36,633 nucleotides of DNA from Schleiferilactobacillus harbinensis DSM 16991 (lineage in GTDB: Bacteria; Bacillota; Bacilli; Lactobacillales; Lactobacillaceae), in the NCBI RefSeq assembly GCF_000425885.1, contig NZ_AUEH01000031.1, positions 1 to 36,633 on the forward strand, given 5' to 3'. Shown here piece by piece: positions 1-10,370 of this stretch (within the stretch, counting starts at the first letter, position 1; each line of letters begins with the position of its first letter). The translations under genes and the position numbers were made by a program. The notes beneath the pieces are model-generated. The model had not been told where the DNA came from. It was given only the letters and a program-made list of their open reading frames with translations, and made no database searches.

Positions 1-136
1 CCTTGGTCAGTGAAATTGATGAGCGTCTTCTAAAATTCGCCTTTTTTGTCAGCTTGCTCAAGCCCACGAGTGACGAAAAACGAAGAATGATGTTCTTAAG
101 TCCCAATTCAGTCCGTGTATGTTCTATAATATTCAT
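1..136 (-). CDS. Possible 5' end of an unrecognised gene running off the window
   Basis: An open frame of 45 codons starts at ATG 136-134 and runs off the left edge. A good ribosome site (GAGGAG on the minus strand, about 9 bases before the ATG) supports the start. The peptide begins [13 protein letters not shown] and is basic towards the edge. I do not recognise a family from so short a piece. If real, it is divergent from the adhesin gene and the two share about 100 bases of upstream DNA. A chance open frame cannot be excluded. Confidence 0.35.
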   Translation of the reverse strand, partial: MNIIEHTRTELGLKNIILRFSSLVGLSKLTKKANFRRRSSISLTK

Positions 137-234
137 GGCGCGGCTCTCCTCTGTATCAGATTTTTGGTCGAATCAAGTATACAACGCAGGAGCGTCTGCG
201 CTTATTTTTTTGCCAAAAAAGCCAGGAACCACGC

Positions 235-3200
235 ATGTTTAACGTGATTTCCAGCTTTCAAGTTTCAGTGAAGAACTTTAAAGGCAACTCTTTCAGAGAC
301 TTTTTTAGAGCGAACAGCAAAACGCGCTACCGCCTTTATAAGTCGGGCAAGACTTGGCTCGCAGCAGGGGTAGCAACGCTCGCCGGGATTTTTGGCGGCG
401 GGCTGATCGGCACCAGCACCGTGAAGGCGGAGACCATGGTGGGGGCGGCTAAACAAGTGGGGCAGCAGGATGTCTTGGCGACCCGCGACAAAGACACGAT
501 ACCAGCCGATGCGGCGCTGCAATCGACGAGTACCTCGTCAGCCAGCGCCTCGGCGAGCACCAGTGCTTCTGTCTCGGCTTCGGCCAGTACGAGCGCGTCA
601 GCTTCAGCCAGTGCCAGCAGTTCGGCGTCAGCCAGCACATCACTGTCGTTATCCGCCAGCGGGGTGAGCGCAGATAATCAGCAACCGGTGAAAATGATGC
701 GTGCTTTTGCCGCGCCGGGTTCGGCGGCTGCAACCAGCACAACGGGCAGTACCTCAGCAACGGAAAGTGCCAGCGCGTCGGCGAGTGCCTCAGCGAGTGC
801 GTCGGCCAGTGCCTCGGCGTCGACCTCCGCAGCGGGGCAAAAGATCACGCCTTTGGCGGCCGCTCGGGCGGCAGTGGCGGATCCATTTGCTAATTTGGAC
901 ACAGCCGATAAATCAATTGCCCGGGGCATTGAAAATGCCAATAAGGATTTAACCTTGATGGTCGGTACCAATGCATTGAACGTATTGGGTAAAGATATGG
1001 GCTTTGGCCCGAAACTGATTTACGTGACCGACATTCTCCAAGCCTACGAGGCGTCGGTCGCGGCCGGCACGCCGATGCTGACTGCCGATGGCAAACCGGC
1101 TTGGAGTGCAGAAGGCGGGATCGCTGCTGACTATCGCGGTGGCGCTAAAGCGAATACGATCGACAAGGCCAGTAAATTACCGCCCAGTGTTGCGGAACAC
1201 TATTGGGCAAATGGTTGGTATAGCAATTCTGGTATTATTCCGGGTACCAATCAGAACTTCGATTCGAAAAAGATGTGGCTGGGTTATGCGTCCGTAGTAT
1301 CGCAATATGCTAAAGAAGTTGAAGCCTGGCTGAACCAGCTCAATACGCAAATGAAGGATCCGGGCAATCAAACCGCGGTCATGAACTATGCGCAGTATCG
1401 AGCCGGCGATTTGAAGTCAAGTGGGAGCTTTGGCCAATGGGTAGGGCAAATTTTTCAATCAGCGGGGGCCTACTTCAATTCGATCTTCAATAATGGCCTC
1501 TCCACCGCCGCACCCCAAGTGTTCGGCTATAGCGCCGGTACACCGCTGAGCACTGGCGTTGCCGCCAATTCTACGGTGGCGAAAAATGTCCAGGCCACGG
1601 TCTCCGGGGTTGACCGATTGATCGATATTGTGATGGGGATCATTCAAAACTCCATTATTAAACAGGCATTGAGCGATATCCGCTCATTTGGCGGGGCGAC
1701 AGACAAGGGCAGTTACGCACCTGCGACGTTAACGAAAGCCCTGGCGCTCAACGAGCAGTTGACGAGTATCGCTGACTCGCTGGGGCTGTTAACCTCCGCT
1801 GATACTGCGGTGGCCACGGCGGCCTACCGCGCAATTGCGGACGGAATCGTAGAAGCAACGATTCGCAACTTCAAGTATGGGATGACGACGGCATTGAACA
1901 CACTGGGAGTGCAAGCGGCCAACCCGTTGGCTACTGACTATCCTTCCGGCAAGGTATACAGCGTCGCCGACTTTGCCAAGCTGGATGGATTTTCACCCAC
2001 GGATCCGCTGGCGATGACCAATAAAGACCAAAAGGTGACGGACGCCACGTCGCTGATGGCCCAGTCTGCCGGCTATTCCTGGATCATGAAGGTGGGCAAA
2101 CCGCTGCTGACGATGGCAGCGAGTGATGCGGTGGCAGGAAAAGTCAAAACAGACATCAAGAGTATTGCCGATGGACTGCAGACTCAGGGGGCCATCACGC
2201 CCAATGAATACGCTAGTTTGCTGAACAATTCGCCCAATACAGCGGTCAGCGATTATATTCGCGACAGTGCTAATGGGGCTGCTGGGGCCCAGGCATTTCT
2301 ACTGCAGCTGTACACGGCGGAAGCCAAAGCAGTGACTAATGCCAAGGCAGATTATTTAAAAGATCCTGGGACAACGACTACTCTGAACAGTAATCAGGCG
2401 GCTAATACCTTCACGAATCCGGGGGATCCGAATCAGGCCAACCCGACCGCCTATGCAATGGCCGATTATACCAATATATACGCCTATCTGCAGTCGTATG
2501 ATGCGGCATACAAGGCCATGGCGGCCGCCGACAATGCGGCCCATGCTGCCGCCAATACCGCCAGTGGGGGTCAAATTTCAACGACACCGGCCAGTGTTCC
2601 CGATTTGTCTGCCGGTGCACTGGTTATGCAGGGTAATTTGGCCAATACAGACAACATGACCGCCCTCGCTCCGCAGTCGTTGGCGGCACAAGTTTATCGG
2701 ACCGTTTATGCAGCTGAAGCCGAGAAGGCCAACGCTGCTTTCCAAGCCGGGAAGAAAGCAGCCGCGGCGACGGCAGTGGATAAGACGACCGGTTTGCTGA
2801 CCATTAAAGATCTGGCCGCAGTGACGTACACCGACGGCAGCACACAGTACACGACGACCAATGATGGGACTGCAGCAGCCTACGAGAAACGCAACGCGAA
2901 AACAACCGATCAAGGCCAGCCCAAGGGCCAAGCCTTCATCGATGGGTTCAATGCGGCAACGGTGAAAATCACTGTGAAAGCCAGTTCGTCGGATGGCACT
3001 TTCAAGGCACCATCCGACACAATAGGTTATGCATTGAATGATGCGCCAGTGACCATCACGGCCCCCGATATTCCCGGCTGGTATGCCAAACCGGCAACGC
3101 AATCGGGTACGTACCACGAGGACACCACGCTGGCTTTCACCTACACGAAGGGCGCGTCAATGACCGCTAAGACGGCCGCCTCAACGCCGGCAACAGCGCT

Positions 3201-6200
3201 GTTTAGCGGGTCTAAGGCCAGTGATCTGATCCAGCCGCTGGTGAAGCTGACTTGGTCTGATCAGCATGCTGAGTATATTGGTTTGATTGATCCGAGTCAT
3301 TATACCGTTGTTAATGACGGCACTGCTGTGGGAGATTACAAGTTTATCGTGACTTCTGCGGGGGCCCAGGCTATCCTGACCGCTCTGCAAGGCCGCCCAG
3401 CATTGGCCACGGGTTACCAGCTGCCTACGGTTGCTGATTTGACGGGTATTACTGGCACCTTTACTATTCAAAACAATCCAGCCAAGCAGCCGCAAATGGT
3501 GACTCAGGATGTCACGTACTATGTTGGCGCCGGAGAAACGCCGACGGCTGCAAGTTTTGTGGAGAGTGTGACGGACGCGGCTGGTGACGCCGGTGATCCG
3601 GCTCAAGTCACCGCTGATTTAGGGAGCATCGACACGACCAAGGATAGTCAGTATGAAGTAAAGCTAGCCTATACTGATCCAGTGAGCGGTATTGTATTGA
3701 CGAAAGTAGCGATTTTGACCGTCGTTTCAGCCGCGACGTCAACTTCTCAATCAAACAGCACCGCGGACAGCCTCAGTGCCTCTGAATCCACCAGTTTGAG
3801 TACATCTGAGAGTGAAAGCATGTCCGCGTCGACGAGTGAGAGTGCATCTGTCAGTGAGAGCCAGTCGGTTTCGGCGAGTACCTCGCTCAGCACGAGCGTC
3901 TCAGAAAGTGAAAGCACCTCTGCTAGTCAAAGTGCGTCTATCTCAACGAGTGAAAGTGTTTCAGCCAGTGATAGTGCGTCAACGTCGTTGAGTGAAAGTA
4001 TATCAGCGAGCACAAGCACCTCAGCGTCTCTCAGCGAAAGTGTTTCGGCCAGTGAGAGCACCTCAGCATCATTGAGTGAGAGTACGTCGTTGAGTGAAAG
4101 TACGTCTGCTTCTACGAGTGAAAGCATCTCAGCCAGTGAGAGCATTTCCGCCAGTCAGAGTGAATCCACCTCGCTGAGTGAAAGTGCATCGATCAGTGAG
4201 AGTGCTTCGACATCACTGAGTGAAAGTACGTCAATCAGCCAGAGTGAATCCGCTTCGACGAGTGAAAGTATCTCCACGAGAGAGTGTGTTTCAGTTAGCG
4301 AAAGTACATCAACATCGTTGAGTGAAAGTACGTCAGCGAGTGAGAGTATCTCAACATCGTTGAGCGAAAGTGCCTCAGCCAGTGAGAGCACTGCTGCCTC
4401 GTTAAGCGAAAGCACATCCGAAAGTGAAAGCACGTCTGCATCTCTCAGCGAGAGCATTTCTGTCAGTGAAAGCACCTCAACGTCATTGAGTGAAAGCGCG
4501 TCTGTCAGTCAGAGTGAATCGGTTTCGACGAGTGAAAGTGTCTCGGCCAGCGAGAGTGCCTCAACAAGTCTGAGCGAGTCCACTTCGACTAGTGAAAGCA
4601 CTTCAGCCTCGTTGAGTGAGAGCACTTCAACGTCACTAAGCGAAAGCACCTCAACATCACTGAGAGAGAGTATGTCTGCGAGCGAGAGTGCTTCGGCCAG
4701 TGAAAGCATGTCAATGTCTCTCAGTGAGAGTACTTCCGCATCGTTGAGCGAGAGTATTTCAGCCAGCGAAAGTGCATCGATAAGTCAAAGTACATCAGAG
4801 TCATTGAGTGAAAGCACGTCTGAGAGTCAGAGCACAAGTATCTCTGAATCCATTTCAACGAGTGAGAGTGTCTCAACGTCGTTGAGTGAAAGTGCATCAG
4901 CCAGCGAAAGCAGATCGACATCAATCAGTGAGAGTAGTTCAGCCAGCAATAGTGTGTCGGCTAGTGAGAGTTTATCGGCTTCAACGAGTGAAAGTCTCTC
5001 CGATAGTGAAAGCACATCTGTCAGTCAGAGTGAATCCGCGTCATTGAGTGCAAGTATCTCGGCCAGTGAGAGTACGTCTGAGAGTGAAAGCACTTCTGCA
5101 TCACTGAGCGAAAGTGTCTCGAATTCGATCAGTGCAAGTGCCTCAACTTCGCTGAGTGCAAGCACATCAACAAGCCAGAGCGAATCCGCTTCGACAAGTG
5201 CTAGCATGTCGGCATCGTTGAGTACAAGCATCTCGGCCAGTACGAGTACTTCCGACTCGTTAAGTGCAAGTGTATCCGATAGCGAAAGCACCGCCACGTC
5301 TCTCAGTACGAGTGCTTCTGCCAGTGAGAGCATCTCAGCATCTGAGAGTGAAGGCATTTCGAATTCGGCAAGTGTGAGCGTTTCGGCATCGCAGAGCGAA
5401 AGCACCGCCACATCACTGAGTGAAAGCATTTCTGCCAGTGCAAGCACATCAACAAGTCAGAGCGAATCTGCTTCGATGAGTGCGAGTGTTTCGGCCAGCG
5501 AGAGCATTTCAGCGAGTCAGGGTGAATCTGTTTCGGCCAGTGCGAGCACATCTGAATCGGTGAGCGCGTCTGCATCACTGAGTGCCAGCATTTCTGCGAG
5601 TGAAAGTACCTCAATCAGTGCGAGCCAATCTGCCTCAGCGGCAAGCACGAGTACATCACTGAATGATAGCGCGTCGGCGTCACTGAGCACGAGCACTTCT
5701 GAATCATTGAGTACTAGCGTCAGCCAGTCTGCTTCTACTAGTACCAGTTTGTCGGCAAGTCAGAGTACATCAGCAGCACTAAGTGAAAGTGCGTCGGTGT
5801 CATTGAGCGAGAGTGCATCACTGAGTGCCAGTACTTCCGCCAGTCAAAGCAAATCCGCTTCGACGAGTACTAGTACATCAGCCTCATTAAGTGCCAGCGC
5901 ATCGACCAGTACCAGTCTGTCACTGTCTGCCAGTGAAAGTGTTTCGGCGAGTGCCAGTACATCGGCTAGCCTAAGCGAAAGTCTCTCGCTGAGCACCAGT
6001 CAGAGTGTTTCTGCCTCGACCAGTGAATCATCTTCTCTGAGTGCGAGCCAGTCTGCCTCGGTGAGCCAAAGCGAGTTTCTTTCCGTCAGCGCCAGCACTT
6101 CCACATCGCTCAGCGAAAGTATCTCAGCGAGTGCCAGCGCTTCTGCCTCTGCCAGCACCAGTGAGTCTATTTCAGTCAGTGCGAGCACATCGGCCTCGCT

Positions 6201-8007
6201 GAGTACCAGTGCTTCTGCTAGTCAAAGTCTCTCTGCTTCAACGAGTGAAAGTATTTCAACCAGTGCGAGTGAATCAACCTCAGTGAGCGCCAGCACGTCA
6301 GCGAGTGTATCTCTCAGCGAGAGCATTTCGACGAGTGAAAGTTTAAGCGTCAGCGCTTCTGAGTCGTTGAGCGCGTCTGTCTCAACGAGTGGCAGCCTTT
6401 CTGCTTCGACCAGCACGGCACTGAGTCAGAGCGCATCAGCATCGGCTGAGAGTGCCAGTGTCAGTGAGAGCCTGTCGACCAGCATCAGTGGCGCAGCTTC
6501 GTTTAGTGCGAGTATATCGGCTTCAGCCAGTGCCAGTACTTCTGAGTCAGTGAGTGCTAACGCTTCGACGAGTGTGAGTGCGTCCGCGTCTCTGAGCGCC
6601 TCTGCTTCGGCAAAGAGTGCGGCACAAAGCGTTGCTGCTTCAACCAGCGAAAGCCTGTCGACCAGTCAAAGCACCGCCGCGTCCCTCAGCGCAAGTGCGT
6701 CACTGAGTGCCAGCATTTCGGCAAGTGAGGTATCGGATTCAATGGCAACGGCTGCCGACAGCACTAGTCAAAGTGCTTCCGCTTCAGCCAGCGGCAGTCT
6801 TTCCGCCAGTACCTCCGCATCGCTGAGTGCCAGCGTCTCGCTGAGCCAAAGCTTATCCGCTTCGCTCGGCCAAAGTGCAACACCGTCAGCCAGTGCCAGC
6901 ACGTCTGCCTCTGCGTCGGCCAGCACCAGTGCCAGCAGCAACGCCGCGGATTATGAGAACCAGCGGGTTTGGATCCAGCACACGGATGCCGCAGAAGTAT
7001 ATGCTGCTCCCGGCGGAGCCGCGACCGGCCGGGAGCTTCTGGGCGGCTGGTCAGCGAAAGTACTGGCTACTGCCCAGCACGGCGGCCAGCTTTGGCTGCA
7101 GATTGGGCCAGATCAATGGATCAAGGCCGCAGGCACGCAATTGACCCAGCAGCAGGTCCAAACCGTTGGGGTGGCTCAGCAACGAATTGATTTGGTCAAT
7201 GCACCGGGCAGCACTCAATTGACTGGCCGGCAGCAGCTTAACCAGAACACGGCCTGGATCACGTTCATGCGGCAAACGATGCCGGATGGGTCGGTCTGGT
7301 ATAACGTCGGTACAAACCAATGGGTGAATGCCGATCAGTTCCTGCTCAACGGCCAGTCCAGGGATGTGGCCGGCAACCGCGTGGCGTTTGTCACAAATAC
7401 TCAAGGAACACCGGTATATAACAGTCCAAACGGCTCGGCCAGCAGTCGGCTGCTTGGTCAGGGCAGTGCTTGGGTAGTCAATCAAGTCGCCGCTGCCGGT
7501 AACGTTTTGTGGCTGCAGGTCGGCACGAATCAATGGATCAAGTTCACGGATACGCTGACTGTTGCGCCAGACCGGATCGAAACCTTACCGGCGGGCACTG
7601 TCGGCGTCATCAACTACGTACCCAACTATGGTGTCGCCCTCTGGTCAGTGCCAGGGCACGGGATCATTCAGAATCGCCTGCTCAAAGCTGGCACGGCCTG
7701 GCAAGCGGGGCGCAAGCTCACTCTGGATGACGGCTCCGTCTGGTACAACGTGGGCGGCAAGCAATGGGTCGATGGCCGATATTTCCTGCTGAATGGTCAA
7801 CAAGCCGATACCCCGGCGGATACGCGGGTGGTACGGGTCAAAACCAATACCAGCGCCCAAGTGTACCAAGCACCCAACCAGCGCGGGACCGGTCGGCAAT
7901 TGGCCGCCGGAACCGCCTGGCGGGTGAACCAAGTGGCCGCTCAGGGAAATCAGTTGTGGTACCAAGTCGGCACGAATCAGTGGATCAATGCCGCTGGCGT
8001 GAAATAA
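235..8007 (+). CDS. Serine-rich repeat surface adhesin with KxYKxGKxW signal and SLAP-like C-terminal modules
   Basis: A 2590-residue cell-surface protein. Residues 31-65 hold a KxYKxGKxW-type signal (RLYKSGKTW at 33-41), a hydrophobic stretch and a likely cleavage after VKA (63-65). SRR1 covers about 97-202, interrupted by a non-serine insert at about 143-171. Residues 203-900 are an Ala-rich, probably helical region I do not recognise, the likely ligand-binding part. About 910-972 resembles a MucBP fold and about 994-1160 looks like Ig/MBG-type beta domains. SRR2 runs 1165-2235. The C-terminus (2240-2590) has five SLAP/SH3-like modules with the recurring core VGTNQWI, and the protein ends at AAGVK with no LPXTG or membrane anchor. 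By family knowledge such proteins are O-glycosylated and exported by SecA2/SecY2, but no accessory Sec or glycosyltransferase genes lie in this window. The start has AGGA 7 bases upstream. Ligand unknown. Confidence 0.93.
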   Translation: MFNVISSFQVSVKNFKGNSFRDFFRANSKTRYRLYKSGKTWLAAGVATLAGIFGGGLIGTSTVKAETMVGAAKQVGQQDVLATRDKDTIPADAALQSTSTSSASASASTSASVSASASTSASASASASSSASASTSLSLSASGVSADNQQPVKMMRAFAAPGSAAATSTTGSTSATESASASASASASASASASASTSAAGQKITPLAAARAAVADPFANLDTADKSIARGIENANKDLTLMVGTNALNVLGKDMGFGPKLIYVTDILQAYEASVAAGTPMLTADGKPAWSAEGGIAADYRGGAKANTIDKASKLPPSVAEHYWANGWYSNSGIIPGTNQNFDSKKMWLGYASVVSQYAKEVEAWLNQLNTQMKDPGNQTAVMNYAQYRAGDLKSSGSFGQWVGQIFQSAGAYFNSIFNNGLSTAAPQVFGYSAGTPLSTGVAANSTVAKNVQATVSGVDRLIDIVMGIIQNSIIKQALSDIRSFGGATDKGSYAPATLTKALALNEQLTSIADSLGLLTSADTAVATAAYRAIADGIVEATIRNFKYGMTTALNTLGVQAANPLATDYPSGKVYSVADFAKLDGFSPTDPLAMTNKDQKVTDATSLMAQSAGYSWIMKVGKPLLTMAASDAVAGKVKTDIKSIADGLQTQGAITPNEYASLLNNSPNTAVSDYIRDSANGAAGAQAFLLQLYTAEAKAVTNAKADYLKDPGTTTTLNSNQAANTFTNPGDPNQANPTAYAMADYTNIYAYLQSYDAAYKAMAAADNAAHAAANTASGGQISTTPASVPDLSAGALVMQGNLANTDNMTALAPQSLAAQVYRTVYAAEAEKANAAFQAGKKAAAATAVDKTTGLLTIKDLAAVTYTDGSTQYTTTNDGTAAAYEKRNAKTTDQGQPKGQAFIDGFNAATVKITVKASSSDGTFKAPSDTIGYALNDAPVTITAPDIPGWYAKPATQSGTYHEDTTLAFTYTKGASMTAKTAASTPATALFSGSKASDLIQPLVKLTWSDQHAEYIGLIDPSHYTVVNDGTAVGDYKFIVTSAGAQAILTALQGRPALATGYQLPTVADLTGITGTFTIQNNPAKQPQMVTQDVTYYVGAGETPTAASFVESVTDAAGDAGDPAQVTADLGSIDTTKDSQYEVKLAYTDPVSGIVLTKVAILTVVSAATSTSQSNSTADSLSASESTSLSTSESESMSASTSESASVSESQSVSASTSLSTSVSESESTSASQSASISTSESVSASDSASTSLSESISASTSTSASLSESVSASESTSASLSESTSLSESTSASTSESISASESISASQSESTSLSESASISESASTSLSESTSISQSESASTSESISTRECVSVSESTSTSLSESTSASESISTSLSESASASESTAASLSESTSESESTSASLSESISVSESTSTSLSESASVSQSESVSTSESVSASESASTSLSESTSTSESTSASLSESTSTSLSESTSTSLRESMSASESASASESMSMSLSESTSASLSESISASESASISQSTSESLSESTSESQSTSISESISTSESVSTSLSESASASESRSTSISESSSASNSVSASESLSASTSESLSDSESTSVSQSESASLSASISASESTSESESTSASLSESVSNSISASASTSLSASTSTSQSESASTSASMSASLSTSISASTSTSDSLSASVSDSESTATSLSTSASASESISASESEGISNSASVSVSASQSESTATSLSESISASASTSTSQSESASMSASVSASESISASQGESVSASASTSESVSASASLSASISASESTSISASQSASAASTSTSLNDSASASLSTSTSESLSTSVSQSASTSTSLSASQSTSAALSESASVSLSESASLSASTSASQSKSASTSTSTSASLSASASTSTSLSLSASESVSASASTSASLSESLSLSTSQSVSASTSESSSLSASQSASVSQSEFLSVSASTSTSLSESISASASASASASTSESISVSASTSASLSTSASASQSLSASTSESISTSASESTSVSASTSASVSLSESISTSESLSVSASESLSASVSTSGSLSASTSTALSQSASASAESASVSESLSTSISGAASFSASISASASASTSESVSANASTSVSASASLSASASAKSAAQSVAASTSESLSTSQSTAASLSASASLSASISASEVSDSMATAADSTSQSASASASGSLSASTSASLSASVSLSQSLSASLGQSATPSASASTSASASASTSASSNAADYENQRVWIQHTDAAEVYAAPGGAATGRELLGGWSAKVLATAQHGGQLWLQIGPDQWIKAAGTQLTQQQVQTVGVAQQRIDLVNAPGSTQLTGRQQLNQNTAWITFMRQTMPDGSVWYNVGTNQWVNADQFLLNGQSRDVAGNRVAFVTNTQGTPVYNSPNGSASSRLLGQGSAWVVNQVAAAGNVLWLQVGTNQWIKFTDTLTVAPDRIETLPAGTVGVINYVPNYGVALWSVPGHGIIQNRLLKAGTAWQAGRKLTLDDGSVWYNVGGKQWVDGRYFLLNGQQADTPADTRVVRVKTNTSAQVYQAPNQRGTGRQLAAGTAWRVNQVAAQGNQLWYQVGTNQWINAAGVK
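523..840 (+). repeat. SRR1: first serine-rich repeat block of the adhesin
   Basis: Alternating Ser with Ala/Thr (SASASTSAS pattern) in two blocks, roughly 523-660 and 748-835. They are separated by a non-serine linker containing [10 protein letters not shown]. This short N-terminal SRR, followed by a non-repeat region and a long second SRR, is the standard layout of serine-rich repeat proteins. Confidence 0.85.
3727..6940 (+). repeat. SRR2: about 1070-residue serine-rich stalk
   Basis: Almost every second residue is serine. The first part (to about 5040) is dominated by SES motifs, giving an acidic stalk. The later part (about 5040-6940) is mainly SAS/STS and near neutral. A recognisable 24-base unit encodes SESTSASL, for example at 4051-4074. 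Serines flanking Glu mostly use AGY codons and the others mostly TCN. The frame stays open throughout. In this family the stalk is the main O-glycosylation substrate. Confidence 0.93.
6952..8004 (+). repeat. Five C-terminal SLAP/SH3-like wall-binding modules of the adhesin
   Basis: Five degenerate modules begin near residues 2240, 2312, 2382, 2454 and 2530. Each has a beta-rich pattern ending in a core such as VGTNQWI, VGGKQWV or IGPDQWI. Modules 1, 3 and 5 resemble each other (VYxAPN...[10 protein letters not shown]...LWYQVG), and modules 2 and 4 share DGSVWYNVG plus FLLNGQ. The order therefore suggests duplication of a two-module unit. They resemble the Lactobacillus SLAP domain used for non-covalent wall attachment; that assignment rests on pattern, not a search. 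Confidence 0.7.
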
Positions 8008-8026
8008 ACCGAAAGGAGTGTAAGAA

Positions 8027-8070
8027 AATAGGGCTGATCAACTGCCAAACGGCGGTTGATCAGTCCTATT
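8027..8070. terminator. Bidirectional hairpin terminator between adhesin and small basic gene
   Basis: A 20-base arm (8027-8046) pairs with 8051-8070 around an AAAC loop, with only G-T wobbles. On the minus strand it is followed by TTTTCTT, a good U tract. On the plus strand the U-rich tail is weaker. It lies about 20 bases after the adhesin stop and 9 bases after the small gene's stop. Confidence 0.8.
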
Positions 8071-8079
8071 GCTGTGTGT

Positions 8080-8232
8080 TTAGTTATTTTGATTCTCAGC
8101 TTGTGCGGCGTAACGCAAATGCTGCTGTGTCCGCTTGGCGGCCTTGATGTTCTTTAATGCCCGCGCCGCTGTCTTCTTGTTGGGACTGTGTAATTGACGA
8201 TGCGCACTCGCCATATCGATTTTCTCTGCCAT
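8080..8232 (-). CDS. Small, very basic 50-residue protein, function unknown
   Basis: The frame starts at ATG 8232-8230 and ends with TAA at 8080-8082. The peptide begins MAEKIDMASAHRQLH, is rich in Lys, Arg, Ala and Gln, has no hydrophobic segment or Cys, and is predicted to be a soluble helix. A moderate ribosome site (AGAGAG) lies about 12 bases upstream. The terminator at 8027-8070, with its U tract on this strand, supports a real transcription unit. Basic composition would suit nucleic acid or ribosome contact, but no family is recognised. It is convergent with the adhesin and appears monocistronic. Confidence 0.6.
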   Translation of the reverse strand: MAEKIDMASAHRQLHSPNKKTAARALKNIKAAKRTQQHLRYAAQAENQNN

Positions 8233-8312
8233 GATGATATCACTCTCTTCTCTGGGAACTATAGACCATCATAACACGTTAACTTACTAAATGTAAGCAC
8301 CTGACGCGCTGC

Positions 8313-9143
8313 TTAAACGTAGATGACCGCCAGCCCGGCTGGGCCGACGTGGGTCATGATGACTGGACTGGTCAGCCGGTTCAACACATGAATGTCCGGC
8401 CGTTTCTCTTTGAGTGTCTTTTCAATCGCATCAGTATCTGTATGACTGTCAACGTATGATAAACCGACCTGGGTCACGTGGGTATCGGCAACGATCGTAT
8501 CGACCACGTTTTTAAGCAGTTTCTGCATCCCTTTTTCACCCCGGGCTTTATGGGTGACTTCCAGTTTGCCGTTGGGCATGGTCAGTTCCAGTTTCAGCTT
8601 CAGAATGGACGAAACAAAGCCGATGGCCCGCTTGGCCCGACCGCCTTTGGCAAAGTAATCCAGGCTGTTGACGAAACAGGTCAGCGTAATTTTCTTCATA
8701 TAATCGGTCAGTTTGCCGACGATGGCCTTAGCGTCGCCCATCGTCTTGGCCAGCTTCGCGGCCTGGAGGACAACGAAGGCAAGACCGCGATCGGTCAGAC
8801 CGCTGTCGAGCACTTCCACGGGCACATCCACTTGCTGCGCCGCCATTTGGGCGGCTTGGGCAGTCCCGCTCAGGACAGAGCCGATGTGCACCGAAACGAT
8901 GCTATCGCCGGGCTTGGCCAGCGCCTTGTAAGTTTCAACGAATTGCCCAATTGAAGGCTGACTGGTCTTGGGGAACTCGTCGTCAGTGGCCAGGTGTTCA
9001 GAGAACTCCTGGCGCGTCATATCAATGTTGTCGCGGTAAGTTTTGCCATCTAAGATAACTTGCAGCGGCACCACCGTGATGTTGTTTTCTTTAATTTCAG
9101 CCGGCGTCAGTTGCGCCGTGGAGTCGGTTACAATGTGAATCAT
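8313..9143 (-). CDS. DegV family fatty-acid-binding protein
   Basis: A 276-residue cytosolic protein of the DegV (EDD) family. By family knowledge these bind fatty acids, often as the FakB partner of the FakA kinase. The N-terminus is MIHIVTDSTAQLTP, with the DST signature. The lipid-binding motif GSVLSGTAQAA follows near residues 88-98, and length is typical (270-290). I chose ATG 9143 rather than an upstream start at 9263 because AGAAGGA lies 8 bases before it and homologous proteins begin at this point. No fakA is present here. The gene is divergent from the membrane protein at 9282. Confidence 0.92.
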   Translation of the reverse strand: MIHIVTDSTAQLTPAEIKENNITVVPLQVILDGKTYRDNIDMTRQEFSEHLATDDEFPKTSQPSIGQFVETYKALAKPGDSIVSVHIGSVLSGTAQAAQMAAQQVDVPVEVLDSGLTDRGLAFVVLQAAKLAKTMGDAKAIVGKLTDYMKKITLTCFVNSLDYFAKGGRAKRAIGFVSSILKLKLELTMPNGKLEVTHKARGEKGMQKLLKNVVDTIVADTHVTQVGLSYVDSHTDTDAIEKTLKEKRPDIHVLNRLTSPVIMTHVGPAGLAVIYV

Positions 9144-9240
9144 CAAAAATCCTTCTTTCGGGCAATATGCGGTGACTCGAATGTAGAACGTATCACCCTC
9201 TATTGTAGTTGATAAGACTACCTGCCGTCGAGCCTTCTTT

Positions 9241-9249
9241 TGGTATAAT
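9241..9249 (+). promoter_or_regulatory. Extended -10 promoter for the membrane protein gene
   Basis: TGGTATAAT is a perfect extended -10 (TGnTATAAT), 32 bases before the start at 9282. No good -35 is visible, as expected for an extended -10 promoter. Confidence 0.65.
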
Positions 9250-9281
9250 GTGAGTAAACGCATTCGGGGGAAGAGTAGAGC

Positions 9282-10370
9282 ATGCAGCGTATATGGCGCC
9301 GATTAGGGCGGGGCACGGCGGTCCTTTTTCTGTTTATGGCTGTGCCGTTCATCCAAGGATTCACGGCCATGGGGGAGAAAATTGGGATCCTCGTCTTGGA
9401 GACCCTGGTGGCTCTGCCGCTAATTTGGCCGGTTCGCCGGCGAAATTATGGGTTACCCGCGGCACTCAGCCTGTGGCGGCGAATCGAACACTTGGAATTC
9501 ATTGTAGTAACGGATAACACGAACCAGCTGGATCAAGAAAAGCGCCGGGAGTTTGCCCAGATGGTGCGGGGAACGCGACCGCTGGTCACGGCTTTTTACG
9601 CTGCCGGGAACTGGCTGAGCATGGTGTTTTACTTTCTGCGCTGGCCCGTTGTCGGCAACTTGGTCATCAGTGCCACGTGGGTCATCGTCCTGCTGGCCCT
9701 GGTCATCATTTATTTAGTCAATGCCTCCCGGGTGTTCAATCAGCATCTGCTGCGGCGGTTTCTCGGCTTGCAGCTGGTGGTGCCGCTGACGCTGCTATGG
9801 GGGCTGCTGATCACTGGCGTGATGCGCAGTAACTCGTATCATTACTTGATGATCTACTATCTGCTGCTCAGTGTCGCCGTGACGGCAGCGATTATTTACA
9901 TCATCCCCAATTATCAATTGCGAGTGCTGACCAACTATACACCGGTACTCAACGCCACGACCACTGTCATTATGTTTGTGGTAACTGAATTCGGCACGGA
10001 TATCATCAAGGCCTTGATGATCGGGATGGGTCAGCTCAGTGGGAACTCGGGGGTGTTGCTGAAGGCAATGTTTGGGGCCGGGACGATCCCGGCGATCAAG
10101 ACCGTATTAACGCTGGTCTCCATGATTTTTTTGATCAGCGGCAACATTGTCGCCTTGTTTATTAATCGTCATCGCGTGGCCAGCGAAACACAATTGCGGA
10201 CACTGCTGGTCAGCCGGCCGACGGTGATCACCCCAGAGCTGTACCATGAATTGCAAGCCATCGTTTATCATGGCTCAATTTATAGCACATTGTACCTCGC
10301 CAGTAATCCGCCTTTGGACTCAGCAATTCGAGATTATGAGCGCACTAACGGCAATATATCCCGCGGGTGA
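9282..10370 (+). CDS. Unrecognised multi-pass membrane protein
   Basis: A 362-residue integral membrane protein with about 8 hydrophobic helices. Two are near the N-terminus (about 12-55), several lie between 105 and 235, and more between 245 and 300. A charged cytoplasmic loop (about 65-100) and a soluble tail of about 60 residues flank them. The start has GGGGGAAGAG upstream and an extended -10 promoter. No transporter signature or catalytic motif is recognised. Its 3' end overlaps the convergent HAD gene by 37 bases. Confidence 0.75.
   Translation: MQRIWRRLGRGTAVLFLFMAVPFIQGFTAMGEKIGILVLETLVALPLIWPVRRRNYGLPAALSLWRRIEHLEFIVVTDNTNQLDQEKRREFAQMVRGTRPLVTAFYAAGNWLSMVFYFLRWPVVGNLVISATWVIVLLALVIIYLVNASRVFNQHLLRRFLGLQLVVPLTLLWGLLITGVMRSNSYHYLMIYYLLLSVAVTAAIIYIIPNYQLRVLTNYTPVLNATTTVIMFVVTEFGTDIIKALMIGMGQLSGNSGVLLKAMFGAGTIPAIKTVLTLVSMIFLISGNIVALFINRHRVASETQLRTLLVSRPTVITPELYHELQAIVYHGSIYSTLYLASNPPLDSAIRDYERTNGNISRG

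Noticed and set aside
3-242. 79-codon plus-strand frame at the left edge
   Set aside because: It has no ribosome site, runs into the adhesin start and opposes a minus-strand frame with a better one; no recognisable protein.
3927-6416. Long minus-strand frames rich in LSLxEALSL within the serine repeat
   Set aside because: They are the mirror of a low-complexity repeat with few stop codons in antisense, not genes.
3727-6940. CRISPR array or minisatellite
   Set aside because: The repeat is an uninterrupted coding frame with degenerate units and no constant repeat/spacer alternation.
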